A DNA stretch of 6,618 bases from Clostridiales bacterium (GTDB lineage Bacteria; Bacillota; Peptococcia; Peptococcales; Peptococcaceae), in the NCBI GenBank assembly GCA_003343815.1, contig QAKL01000093.1, positions 1 to 6,618 on the forward strand, read 5' to 3'. Position 1 is the stretch's first letter, and every line of letters starts with the position of its first letter. Positions 1 through 5,468 of the stretch are shown piece by piece. The notes below the pieces were generated by a model. That model saw nothing but the letters and a program-made list of their open reading frames with translations. It ran no database searches and was not told the DNA's origin. A program made the position numbers and the translations under genes.

Positions 1-42
1 TATCGGAATCGCCTGTTTCGCCACACGATTGCGTGGCTCCAC
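1..42 (-). CDS. Possible 5' end of a divergent gene, product unknown (partial)
   Basis: Read on the minus strand, a GTG codon (42-40) follows a GGAGG motif (54-50) at 7 bases, the same spacing used by the genes to the right. The frame stays open to the window edge, giving MEPRNRVAKQAIPI if GTG is read as Met. Fourteen codons are too few to recognise a family. The plus strand is also open in all three frames at the edge, so the ribosome binding site is the only real argument for this strand. If real, the gene is transcribed away from groES and shares its intergenic region. Confidence 0.4.
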   Translation of the reverse strand, partial: MEPRNRVAKQAIPI

Positions 43-49
43 TGCCGTA

Positions 50-54
50 CCTCC
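50..54 (-). promoter_or_regulatory. Ribosome binding site of the divergent gene
   Basis: GGAGG on the minus strand, preceded by a run of seven A and placed 7 bases before the GTG at 42. Its first base is also the closing base of the large A/T-rich hairpin, so the hairpin in an mRNA would end exactly at the Shine-Dalgarno sequence. Confidence 0.4.
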
Positions 55-90
55 TTTTTTTCAAAAAAACTTCGTTTTTTTGAAAAAAAG
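54..90. repeat. Perfect 17-bp A/T-rich inverted repeat
   Basis: Positions 54-70 are the exact reverse complement of 74-90, with the three bases TTC between them. Each arm is built from homopolymer tracts: seven T, C, seven A on the left and seven T, G, seven A on the right, closed by C-G pairs. Each arm is therefore nearly palindromic itself. It is not a normal intrinsic terminator, because it has almost no G-C pairs and no U-tract beyond the stem. Possible roles are curved DNA or UP-like activation upstream of the groES promoter, or a 5' leader hairpin for the divergent gene. Confidence 0.8.
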
Positions 91-118
91 ATATAAAAAA
101 CCTCTTGCAAAATCTCAA
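90..118 (-). promoter_or_regulatory. Possible minus-strand promoter for the divergent gene
   Basis: On the minus strand TTGAGA (118-113) is one base off the consensus -35. After 17 bases it is followed by TATATC (95-90), a 4/6 match to the -10. Transcription would start near 83 and run through the A/T-rich hairpin into the GTG start at 42. The -10 is weak and the gene itself is uncertain. Confidence 0.25.
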
Positions 119-132
119 AAATGGTGTATTAT
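105..132 (+). promoter_or_regulatory. Sigma-A-type promoter of groES-groEL
   Basis: TTGCAA (105-110) serves as -35 and TATTAT (127-132) as -10, separated by 16 bases. The expected start near 138-140 falls at the left edge of the CIRCE operator. The upstream DNA carries repeated A and T tracts that could act as an UP element. Confidence 0.75.
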
Positions 133-136
133 AGTA

Positions 137-165
137 GTTAGCACTCAAGATATGAGAGTGCTAAC
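137..165 (+). promoter_or_regulatory. CIRCE operator (HrcA binding site)
   Basis: TTAGCACTC (138-146), a 9-base spacer and GAGTGCTAA (156-164) match the CIRCE consensus in all 18 arm positions. The outer G137 and C165 extend the pairing to 10 bp. CIRCE is the binding site of the heat-shock repressor HrcA, whose activity depends on GroEL. It begins 5 bases after the -10, covering the transcription start, as expected for direct repression. hrcA itself is not in the window. Confidence 0.97.
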
Positions 166-208
166 AAACTAAACAAATTTTACTAACCTATCTCAAGGAG
201 GAAGTATC

Positions 209-493
209 ATGAATATCAAACCTATCGGTGACAAAGTAGTCATCAAGCCTATTGCAGTTGAAGAAGTAACCAAAAGCGGCATCGTATTGCCGGGCAGCGC
301 TCAGGAAAAACCCCAGCAGGGCGAAGTCATCGCTGTCGGCGACGGCATTTATCAAAACGGCGTCAAAATCCCGATGGAATTAAAAGTCGGCGACCGCGTC
401 GTCTACGGCAAATTCGGCGGTATTGATGTCAAATTAAACAACGAAGAAGTTATCATCATGTCCGAAAAAGACGTGCTTATTGTTTTGCAGTAA
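209..493 (+). CDS. groES: Co-chaperonin GroES (Cpn10)
   Basis: GroES forms the heptameric lid that closes the GroEL chamber in the cytoplasm during ATP-driven protein folding. The 94-residue length is normal. The Cpn10 signature is at the N-terminus (I3, P5, I6, D8, K9, then V10-V11-I12). The mobile loop lies at about residues 17-32 and carries the GroEL-contacting hydrophobic triplet I25-V26-L27. A roof-loop region with acidic and Gly residues follows near 45-52. The ATG is preceded by AAGGAGG (195-201) at 7 bases. The gene is first in the CIRCE-controlled unit and ends 30 bases before groEL, the universal order for this operon. Confidence 0.98.
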   Translation: MNIKPIGDKVVIKPIAVEEVTKSGIVLPGSAQEKPQQGEVIAVGDGIYQNGVKIPMELKVGDRVVYGKFGGIDVKLNNEEVIIMSEKDVLIVLQ

Positions 494-523
494 GTAAAAA
501 GTGAATTTGAGGAGGAAATAATA

Positions 524-2146
524 ATGGCTAAAGAAATTCGTTTTGGCGCAGAAGCCAGACAATCATTAGAAGCAGGCGTCAACGCTGTCGCTGACGCTGT
601 AAAAGTAACCTTGGGTCCTAAAGGCCGTAACGCGGTATTGGACAAAAAATATGCCGCTCCGTTAATCACTAACGACGGCGTAACTATCGCTCGTGATATC
701 GAGTTAGAAGATCCTTTTGAAAACATGGGCGCACAGTTATTAAAAGAAGTCGCTACCAAAACCAACGATGTCGCCGGTGACGGTACTACTACCGCCACTG
801 TTTTGGCACAGGCTATGGTGCGCGAGGGCTTGAAAAACGTCGCTGCCGGCGCTAATCCGATGATTCTGCGTAAAGGTATGCAGAAAGCTGTCGACGCCGT
901 TGTCGCTGAGATCGGCAAAATCGCGAAACCTATCGAGGGCAAAGATGCTATCGCTCAGGTCGCTACTATTTCTTCCGGCGATGAATTAACCGGCGCTTTG
1001 ATTGCTGACGCTATGGAGAAAGTCGGCAAAGACGGCGTTATCACTGTCGAGGATTCCAAAACTTTCGGCACCACTTTGGATGTTGTCAAAGGTATGCAGT
1101 TTGACCGCGGCTATATTTCTCCCTACATGGTCACCGATACCGAGAAAATGACCTGCACCTTGGACGATCCGTACATTTTGATCACTGACCGCAAGGTTAA
1201 AGCTGTCCAAGAATTGCTGCCGATTTTAGAAAAAATCGTCCAAAGCGGCAAACCGTTGCTCTTAATCGCTGATGAAGTCGAAGGCGAAGCTTTAACCACC
1301 ATGATTTTGAATAAATTGCGCGGCACATTTACCTGCGTCGCTGTCAAAGCTCCGGGTTACGGCGACCGCCGCAAAGATAATTTGAAAGATATCGCTATTT
1401 TGACCGGCGGTGAGGTCATCACCGAAGAGTTAGGCTTAAAATTGGAAGATACCACGATCGAAATGTTAGGTCGCGCTCGTCAGGTCACCGTTACCAAAGA
1501 ATTAACCACCATCGTCGAGGGTAAAGGCGAGGCTGAGGCTATCGCTAATCGTGTAGCGCAAATTCGTGCTTTGTTAGCCGATACCACCTCCGAATTCGAC
1601 CAAGAGAAATATCGCGAGAGATTGGCTAAATTAGCCGGCGGTGTCGCCGTAATCCAAGTCGGCGCTGCTACCGAAACCGAATTGCAAGAGAAAAAACTCC
1701 GCATTGAGGACGCTTTGAACGCTACTAAAGCCGCTGTCGAAGAGGGCATCGTTGCCGGCGGCGGTACCGCATTGGTTAATGCATTGCCTGCTTTGGCTGA
1801 TTTAAAAATGGAAGAAGCCGACGCTCAGACCGGTGTCAACATCATCCGCCGCGCCTTAGAAGAGCCTGTCCGCCAGATCGCTTTCAATGCAGGTATAGAG
1901 GGTTCTGTCGTCGCTGAAAAAGTTAAAACCTTGCCTGTCGGCAATGGTTTCAACGCTTTGACCAACGAATACACCAACATGATTGATGCCGGTATCATCG
2001 ATCCGGCGAAAGTAACCCGCTCTGCTTTGCAAAACGCAGCCAGCATCGCTTCGATGATTTTGACTACCGAAAGCTTGGTCGCTGACGTAACCAAAGAAGA
2101 TCCGGCAGCCGCAGCAGCCATGGGCGGCGGCATGGGCATGATGTAA
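524..2146 (+). CDS. groEL: Chaperonin GroEL (Cpn60)
   Basis: GroEL is the double-ring ATP-dependent chaperonin of the cytoplasm. At 540 residues it is of normal length and intact. The equatorial ATP-binding motif GDGTTT is at 85-90, with D86 matching E. coli D87. The catalytic aspartate of the IED triplet is D396, matching E. coli D398. The Cpn60 signature AAVEEGIVAGGG is at 403-414. The apical domain spans roughly 190-370, and the protein ends in the flexible Gly/Met tail GGGMGMM. GAGGAGG (509-515) lies 8 bases before the ATG. The gene is cotranscribed with groES under CIRCE. No terminator is visible in the 36 bases after it, so transcription probably continues into the Mrp-type ATPase gene. 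Long antisense open frames within it are composition shadows. Confidence 0.99.
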   Translation: MAKEIRFGAEARQSLEAGVNAVADAVKVTLGPKGRNAVLDKKYAAPLITNDGVTIARDIELEDPFENMGAQLLKEVATKTNDVAGDGTTTATVLAQAMVREGLKNVAAGANPMILRKGMQKAVDAVVAEIGKIAKPIEGKDAIAQVATISSGDELTGALIADAMEKVGKDGVITVEDSKTFGTTLDVVKGMQFDRGYISPYMVTDTEKMTCTLDDPYILITDRKVKAVQELLPILEKIVQSGKPLLLIADEVEGEALTTMILNKLRGTFTCVAVKAPGYGDRRKDNLKDIAILTGGEVITEELGLKLEDTTIEMLGRARQVTVTKELTTIVEGKGEAEAIANRVAQIRALLADTTSEFDQEKYRERLAKLAGGVAVIQVGAATETELQEKKLRIEDALNATKAAVEEGIVAGGGTALVNALPALADLKMEEADAQTGVNIIRRALEEPVRQIAFNAGIEGSVVAEKVKTLPVGNGFNALTNEYTNMIDAGIIDPAKVTRSALQNAASIASMILTTESLVADVTKEDPAAAAAMGGGMGMM

Positions 2147-2170
2147 TGCCCCAATTACGCAAATTAATTT

Positions 2171-2176
2171 GAGGTG
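2171..2176 (+). promoter_or_regulatory. Ribosome binding site that fixes the Mrp start
   Basis: GAGGTG lies 6 bases before the ATG at 2183. A GTG in the same frame at 2174 would add three residues (M-K-Y), but it is inside this Shine-Dalgarno sequence, so ATG 2183 is the likely start. Confidence 0.8.
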
Positions 2177-2182
2177 AAATAT

Positions 2183-3040
2183 ATGTCAGAAAGTTGTTCT
2201 TCCAGTTGTTCTTCCTGCTCCTCTGCTTCCAGCTGCGGCGGGAGCTGCCCCTCAGGCGCAGCCGCTGAGCCCCAAAAAACACAAGCTCAGCAATTAAGCA
2301 ACATCAAAAACGTCATTGTCGTCATGAGCGGCAAAGGCGGCGTCGGCAAATCCTCTTTTTCCTCGTTGATTGCCATTGCTTTGCAAAAAATGGGCAAAAA
2401 GGTCGGTATTTTGGACGGCGATATTACCGGCCCGAGTATCCCGAAACTTTTCGGAGTGAAAGGCTTGCCCGAAGTCAGCGAATACGGCGCTTATCCTCTG
2501 AAATCTAAAGGCGGCATCAGCATCATGTCCATGAATCTGATGCTGCAAAACGAAGAAGAACCTGTCGTCTGGCGCGGACCGGTTATTTCCGGCGTTATCA
2601 AGCAATTTTGGGAAGAAGTCATCTGGGGCGAGTTAGATTATCTCGTAGTCGATCTGCCTCCGGGCACAGGCGACGCGCCTTTAACCATTTTGCAGACTCT
2701 GCCGGTAAGCGGTGTCATCGTCGTGACCTCGCCACAGGATTTATCCAATATGGTTGTCCGCAAAGGTATCAAGATGCTCGAAATGATGAAAATCCCCGTC
2801 TTGGGCATTGCCGAAAACATGAGCTATTTTGAGTGTCCCGACTGCGGTAAGCACGTAAATATTTTCGGCGAAAGCAAAGTAAATGAAACCTGCCAAAAAT
2901 ATCAGGTGCCGCTCATAGGCAAATTCCCGCTCGATCCGGAAATCAGCCGCTTAGGCGATTTAGGGCAAATTGAAGATTATCACGGCAAAGTTTTAGACAT
3001 TTTAGCAGAAAATCTCCCCGATTTTCTCCCGCAAGAATAA
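2183..3040 (+). CDS. Mrp/NBP35-family Fe-S cluster carrier ATPase
   Basis: This 285-residue protein is a deviant-Walker P-loop ATPase of the Mrp/NBP35/ApbC family, cytoplasmic proteins that bind and pass on iron-sulfur clusters. The Walker A motif GKGGVGKSS is at 50-58, with the signature lysine K51 and the P-loop lysine K56. D78 and D80 of the LDGD segment and the DLPPGTGD motif (157-164) are family hallmarks, as is ENMS (211-214). C218 and C221 form the CxxC motif that holds a bridging cluster at the dimer interface. The first 22 residues are a Ser/Cys tract with cysteines at 5, 9, 12, 18 and 22, resembling the extra N-terminal cluster site of NBP35-like members. The DUF59 domain found in some Mrp proteins is absent. 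The gene lies 36 bases after groEL and is followed by a strong terminator, so it probably shares the heat-shock transcript. The cargo is unknown. Confidence 0.93.
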   Translation: MSESCSSSCSSCSSASSCGGSCPSGAAAEPQKTQAQQLSNIKNVIVVMSGKGGVGKSSFSSLIAIALQKMGKKVGILDGDITGPSIPKLFGVKGLPEVSEYGAYPLKSKGGISIMSMNLMLQNEEEPVVWRGPVISGVIKQFWEEVIWGELDYLVVDLPPGTGDAPLTILQTLPVSGVIVVTSPQDLSNMVVRKGIKMLEMMKIPVLGIAENMSYFECPDCGKHVNIFGESKVNETCQKYQVPLIGKFPLDPEISRLGDLGQIEDYHGKVLDILAENLPDFLPQE

Positions 3041-3044
3041 TTTT

Positions 3045-3074
3045 AATCCCTGCTGAAATCAGCAGGGATTTTTT
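3045..3074 (+). terminator. Intrinsic terminator after the Mrp gene
   Basis: AATCCCTGCTGA (3045-3056) pairs perfectly with TCAGCAGGGATT (3059-3070), and the run of T continues to 3074. It starts 4 bases after the stop codon and ends the groES-groEL-mrp unit. The A/T ends of the stem mean it may also work from the other side. Confidence 0.93.
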
Positions 3075-3124
3075 ATCACAATTTTTTCTTAACTGCTGCT
3101 TGATTTCCTACAAATAAATGCTGT

Positions 3125-3153
3125 TTTACCTCACCTTATTTTCATGATATGAT
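3125..3153 (+). promoter_or_regulatory. Likely promoter of the membrane protein gene
   Basis: TATGAT (3148-3153) is a 5/6 match to the -10. Seventeen bases upstream is TTTACC (3125-3130), a 4/6 match to the -35. Transcription would start near 3160, leaving a leader of about 20 bases that contains only the ribosome binding site. The terminator just upstream makes a separate promoter necessary. Confidence 0.55.
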
Positions 3154-3169
3154 AAATATATACTATTAT

Positions 3170-3176
3170 GGAGGTG
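3170..3176 (+). promoter_or_regulatory. Ribosome binding site that fixes the membrane protein start
   Basis: GGAGGTG ends 5 bases before ATG 3182. A longer in-frame reading from ATG 3149 would start inside the -10 element and translate across this site, so 3182 is preferred. Confidence 0.8.
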
Positions 3177-3181
3177 AATAT

Positions 3182-3655
3182 ATGAAAGACTCAAACAAAA
3201 TTCTCTTTAAAGGCGCAGTTATGAACTGCGGCATTGCCACGGCGATTATTAACGGTATCATCTGCTTTTTTACTTTAACTAAAGCCAATGCCCTTTTAAG
3301 CAGCGATTTAGCGTTCAACTTTTTAAGCACCGCTATCGGCTGCGGTGTCATCTGCCCCTTTTTCGGCGGCTTAATCTTAAAAGGCGTAGCAGCTAAAAAC
3401 GAAATTGATTTCGGCAGTAAGTCTGAGCAGACTATTGCAAAATTTATCCCGAATAATATCGTTTTAGGCGCAATTATAATCGGCCTCATTACCGTATTGA
3501 CACTCTGGATTTTGCCCTACGCCGTTATCAAGCTGACCAGCTTGCAATTAACTTTAAGCCGCATCGTCTGGATCGTCATTATCGCGCTGTATTCAGGCTT
3601 AGCAGCAAGCATCGCCGCGTATTTCGGCATGAAGCGCGCTCACTATGCTAAATAA
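3182..3655 (+). CDS. Small four-helix membrane protein, function unknown
   Basis: I do not recognise this 157-residue protein. It shows four hydrophobic segments at about 9-31, 44-70, 92-114 and 126-149, so it should be an integral inner-membrane protein. Positive residues near the N-terminus (K6, K10), in the central loop (K72, K80, K87) and at the C-terminus (K151, R152, K157) put these parts in the cytoplasm, with two short external loops. Cysteines lie within or near helices 1 and 2 (C16, C28, C54, C58). There are no charged residues within helices that would suggest an ion pathway, and no known catalytic motif. Its codon use resembles its neighbours, so there is no sign of recent transfer. 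It is a single-gene unit with its own promoter and terminator and has no functional link to either side. A small transporter, a holin-like protein or a membrane-stress protein are all possible, and none is supported. Confidence 0.88.
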   Translation: MKDSNKILFKGAVMNCGIATAIINGIICFFTLTKANALLSSDLAFNFLSTAIGCGVICPFFGGLILKGVAAKNEIDFGSKSEQTIAKFIPNNIVLGAIIIGLITVLTLWILPYAVIKLTSLQLTLSRIVWIVIIALYSGLAASIAAYFGMKRAHYAK

Positions 3656-3695
3656 CTATTTCGAAATTATCTCCCCAAAAGTACAATAAAGTGCA

Positions 3696-3740
3696 AAAGC
3701 CGAGAGTTTTGTTTTTTTACGAAACTTTCGGCTTTCTTTT
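3696..3740 (+). terminator. Intrinsic terminator after the membrane protein gene
   Basis: AAAGCCGAGAGTTT (3696-3709) pairs with AAACTTTCGGCTTT (3722-3735) through 14 bp including one G-U pair. The loop is T-rich, and the downstream T-rich stretch runs to 3740. It isolates the gene before it from the metY leader. Confidence 0.9.
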
Positions 3741-3803
3741 AGGAATATATCTTTGCTGTCATAAGCCCCTTTAGATTTTTTCCTAAAAATTCACGCATAT
3801 CTC

Positions 3804-3832
3804 TTGACAAGCTTATCGGCGGGTGCTAAAAT
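3804..3832 (+). promoter_or_regulatory. Consensus promoter of the T-box metY-metA unit
   Basis: A perfect TTGACA -35 (3804-3809), a 17-base spacer and a TAAAAT -10 (3827-3832) predict a start near 3839. This places the T-box leader at the very 5' end of the transcript. The strong promoter is typical of genes whose control is by attenuation. A short dyad overlaps the -10. Confidence 0.9.
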
Positions 3833-3838
3833 AGCACC
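3822..3838. repeat. 7-bp dyad overlapping the metYA -10
   Basis: GGTGCTA (3822-3828) and TAGCACC (3832-3838) are perfect inverted copies around AAA. The dyad covers the whole -10 and ends just before the predicted transcription start, where a repressor would block RNA polymerase. It is upstream of the transcript, so it is not part of the T-box RNA. No known operator is recognised, and chance is possible for a dyad this short. Confidence 0.6.
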
Positions 3839-4102
3839 AACAATAAATATTAAAGGCTGTGACGAAGAGGACTGAAACAGCGCGTTTTCAGAGAGTTGCC
3901 GTATGCTGCAAGGCAATAACAAACCGTTTCTGTAGTCTATGGCTTCCGAGCCGGAGGGTCGAACTTTTTAAGCGTAGGCTTTCCCGTGATTGCTGCGTCA
4001 AGGCATAGGGCTTGCTTGAGCCTGAGAGTGGCACTAATCAGTGCAATTTGAGTGGTACCGCGGGTATTCCCGTCTCAAAGTATTCTTTGAGGCGGTTTTT
4101 TT
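3839..4102 (+). ncRNA. T-box riboswitch, methionine type (AUG specifier)
   Basis: This leader senses uncharged tRNA and lets transcription proceed when the amino acid is short. Stem I starts with GGCT (3855-3858) pairing with AGCC (3949-3952). A K-turn-like internal region follows, then GAAG/CTTC (3864-3867, 3943-3946). The specifier loop has TATGG at 3938-3942, giving AUG (3939-3941) followed by a purine. The conserved AGAGAG bulge is at 3890-3895, and a distal helix TTGCC/GGCAA is at 3896-3900 and 3912-3916. Stem II pairs AGGCT with AGCCT (3976-3980, 4019-4023) and CCC with GGG inside it. Stem III is GCACT/AGTGC (4031-4035, 4040-4044). The T-box core TGAGTGGTACCGCG is at 4049-4062. The antiterminator uses TTTGAG/CTCAAA (4047-4052, 4074-4079) and CGGG/CCCG (4061-4064, 4069-4072) around a UGGU bulge (4053-4056), which pairs with an ACCA tRNA end as in tRNA-Met. 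The genes downstream make homocysteine, supporting methionine. Confidence 0.95.
4070..4102 (+). terminator. Regulated terminator of the T-box leader
   Basis: CCGTCTCAAAG (4070-4080) pairs with CTTTGAGGCGG (4085-4095) across a TATT loop, with one G-U pair, and seven T follow. The left arm includes 4074-4079, which the antiterminator needs, so the two folds exclude each other. Forty-four bases separate the T-run from the metY start codon. Confidence 0.95.
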
Positions 4103-4146
4103 ATAGCAAAAAATCAACATCATATACTTTTTAAGGAGGAATTATT

Positions 4147-5427
4147 ATGTCCCAGAGAATTGAAACCCAGTGCTTACATGCCGGCTATGAGCCTAAAAAC
4201 GGCGAGCCGCGCCAGATTCCGATTATTCAAAGCACCACCTTTAAGTATGATTCCAGCCAGGATATGGGCAAATTATTTGACTTAGAAGCAAACGGCTATT
4301 TTTATTCCCGTATGCAAAATCCTACCACCGACGCTGTTGCCGCGAAAATCTGCGCTTTAGAGGGCGGCAGTGCCGCCATGCTTACCGCAAGCGGTCAGGC
4401 TGCCAATTTCTTTGCCGTATTTAATGTCGCGACCGCAGGCGACCACGTAGTCGCCTGCTCCACCATTTACGGCGGCAGCTTTAACTTATTCAACGTCACC
4501 ATGCGTAAAATGGGCGTCGATTTTACCTTTGTCAGCGCCGACTGCACCGATGAAGAATTAGAAGCAGCCTTTAAGCCTAACACCAAAGCTTTCTTCGGCG
4601 AAACCGTCTCTAACCCGTCTTTGCACATCTTAGACATCGAACGTTTTGCCAAAGCGGCTCACGCCCACGGCGTGCCGCTCATCGTTGACAATACTTTCGC
4701 CACTCCGATCAACTGCCAGCCGATCAAATGGGGTGCTGACATCGTCACCCACTCCACCACCAAATACATGGACGGTCACGCCTCCACCATCGGCGGCGCG
4801 ATCGTTGACAGCGGCAAATTTGACTGGACCAAATATCCCGACAAATTCCCCGGTCTCTGCACTCCGGACGAAAGCTACCACGGCGTTACTTATACCGAGC
4901 GTTTCGGCATTGAGGGAGCCTACATCACCAAAGCCGCCGTGCAATTAATGCGTGATTTAGGCGCGACTCCCTCGCCCTACAGCGCGTTTATCTTAAACTT
5001 AGGCTTGGAGAGCCTGCCCGTCCGCATTAAACGCCACTGCGAAAACGCTTACGCTATCGCCCAATATTTAGAAAAACACGAAAAAATCGCTTGGGTTAGC
5101 TATCCTGCTTTGGAAAACGATCCCCAGCACGCTTTGGCTGAGAAATATCTGCCTAACGGCGTTTGCGGCGTCATCAGCTTTGGTGTAAAAGGCGGCAGAG
5201 AAGCAGCTGAAAAATTCTTAGGCAATTTAAAAGTAGCAATGATCGCGACCCACGTCGCCGATGCCCGCACCTGCTGTCTGCATCCTGCCAGCTCCACCCA
5301 TCGCCAGTTAAACGATGAAGAATTAAAAGCCTGCGGCGTCTCCGCTGATTTGATCCGCATGAGCTGCGGTATCGAAAACGTCGAAGATCTGATCGAAGAC
5401 ATCGCCCAAGCTTTAGACAATATTTAA
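4147..5427 (+). CDS. metY: O-acetylhomoserine sulfhydrylase (MetY)
   Basis: MetY is a cytoplasmic PLP enzyme of the Cys/Met metabolism family. It joins O-acetylhomoserine and sulfide to give homocysteine and acetate, the direct sulfhydrylation route to methionine. The 426-residue length is that of MetY rather than the shorter (about 380-400) cystathionine synthases and lyases. The N-terminal LHAGYEP segment (10-16) and YSRMQNPT (53-60) with R55, which contacts the cofactor phosphate in this family, are present. D181 in DNTFATP should bind the pyridine nitrogen, and K206 in STTKYMDGH is the Schiff-base lysine. HPASSTH (379-385) and R404 (DLIRMSCG) form the substrate carboxylate side. The protein has about twelve cysteines, including a pair at 376-377. 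AAGGAGG (4133-4139) is 7 bases before the ATG. It is the first gene after the Met T-box and shares its transcript with metA. Confidence 0.95.
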   Translation: MSQRIETQCLHAGYEPKNGEPRQIPIIQSTTFKYDSSQDMGKLFDLEANGYFYSRMQNPTTDAVAAKICALEGGSAAMLTASGQAANFFAVFNVATAGDHVVACSTIYGGSFNLFNVTMRKMGVDFTFVSADCTDEELEAAFKPNTKAFFGETVSNPSLHILDIERFAKAAHAHGVPLIVDNTFATPINCQPIKWGADIVTHSTTKYMDGHASTIGGAIVDSGKFDWTKYPDKFPGLCTPDESYHGVTYTERFGIEGAYITKAAVQLMRDLGATPSPYSAFILNLGLESLPVRIKRHCENAYAIAQYLEKHEKIAWVSYPALENDPQHALAEKYLPNGVCGVISFGVKGGREAAEKFLGNLKVAMIATHVADARTCCLHPASSTHRQLNDEELKACGVSADLIRMSCGIENVEDLIEDIAQALDNI

Positions 5428-5468
5428 TTAAACCCTGAATTATTCCATAAAAGAAAGGAGGCAAAAAT

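Noticed and set aside
54..90. Intrinsic terminator for a gene entering from the left
   Set aside because: The stem has almost no G-C pairs and no T-run follows the stem on the plus strand.
1..96. C-terminal end of a plus-strand gene reading to TAA at 94-96
   Set aside because: The frame runs through the A/T hairpin and gives a poly-Lys/Phe tail; all three frames are open here, so openness is not informative.
403..942. Open frame of 179 codons on the minus strand across the groES end and groEL start, plus other antisense frames in groEL, mrp, metY and metA
   Set aside because: All lie opposite clearly conserved genes, lack good ribosome binding sites, and read as Ser/Ala/Thr-rich composition shadows.
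2174..2182. GTG start three codons upstream for the Mrp-type gene
   Set aside because: The GTG is part of the Shine-Dalgarno sequence itself; ATG 2183 has the right spacing.
3149..3181. Upstream ATG adding eleven residues to the membrane protein
   Set aside because: It overlaps the -10 element and has no ribosome binding site, whereas ATG 3182 has a strong one.
3900..3920. Small hairpin with repeated TGC/GCA as a separate regulatory RNA
   Set aside because: It is the distal part of T-box stem I.
4070..4102. Ordinary terminator of an unseen gene in 3740-4070
   Set aside because: No open frame with a ribosome binding site is present, and the left arm is shared with the T-box antiterminator.
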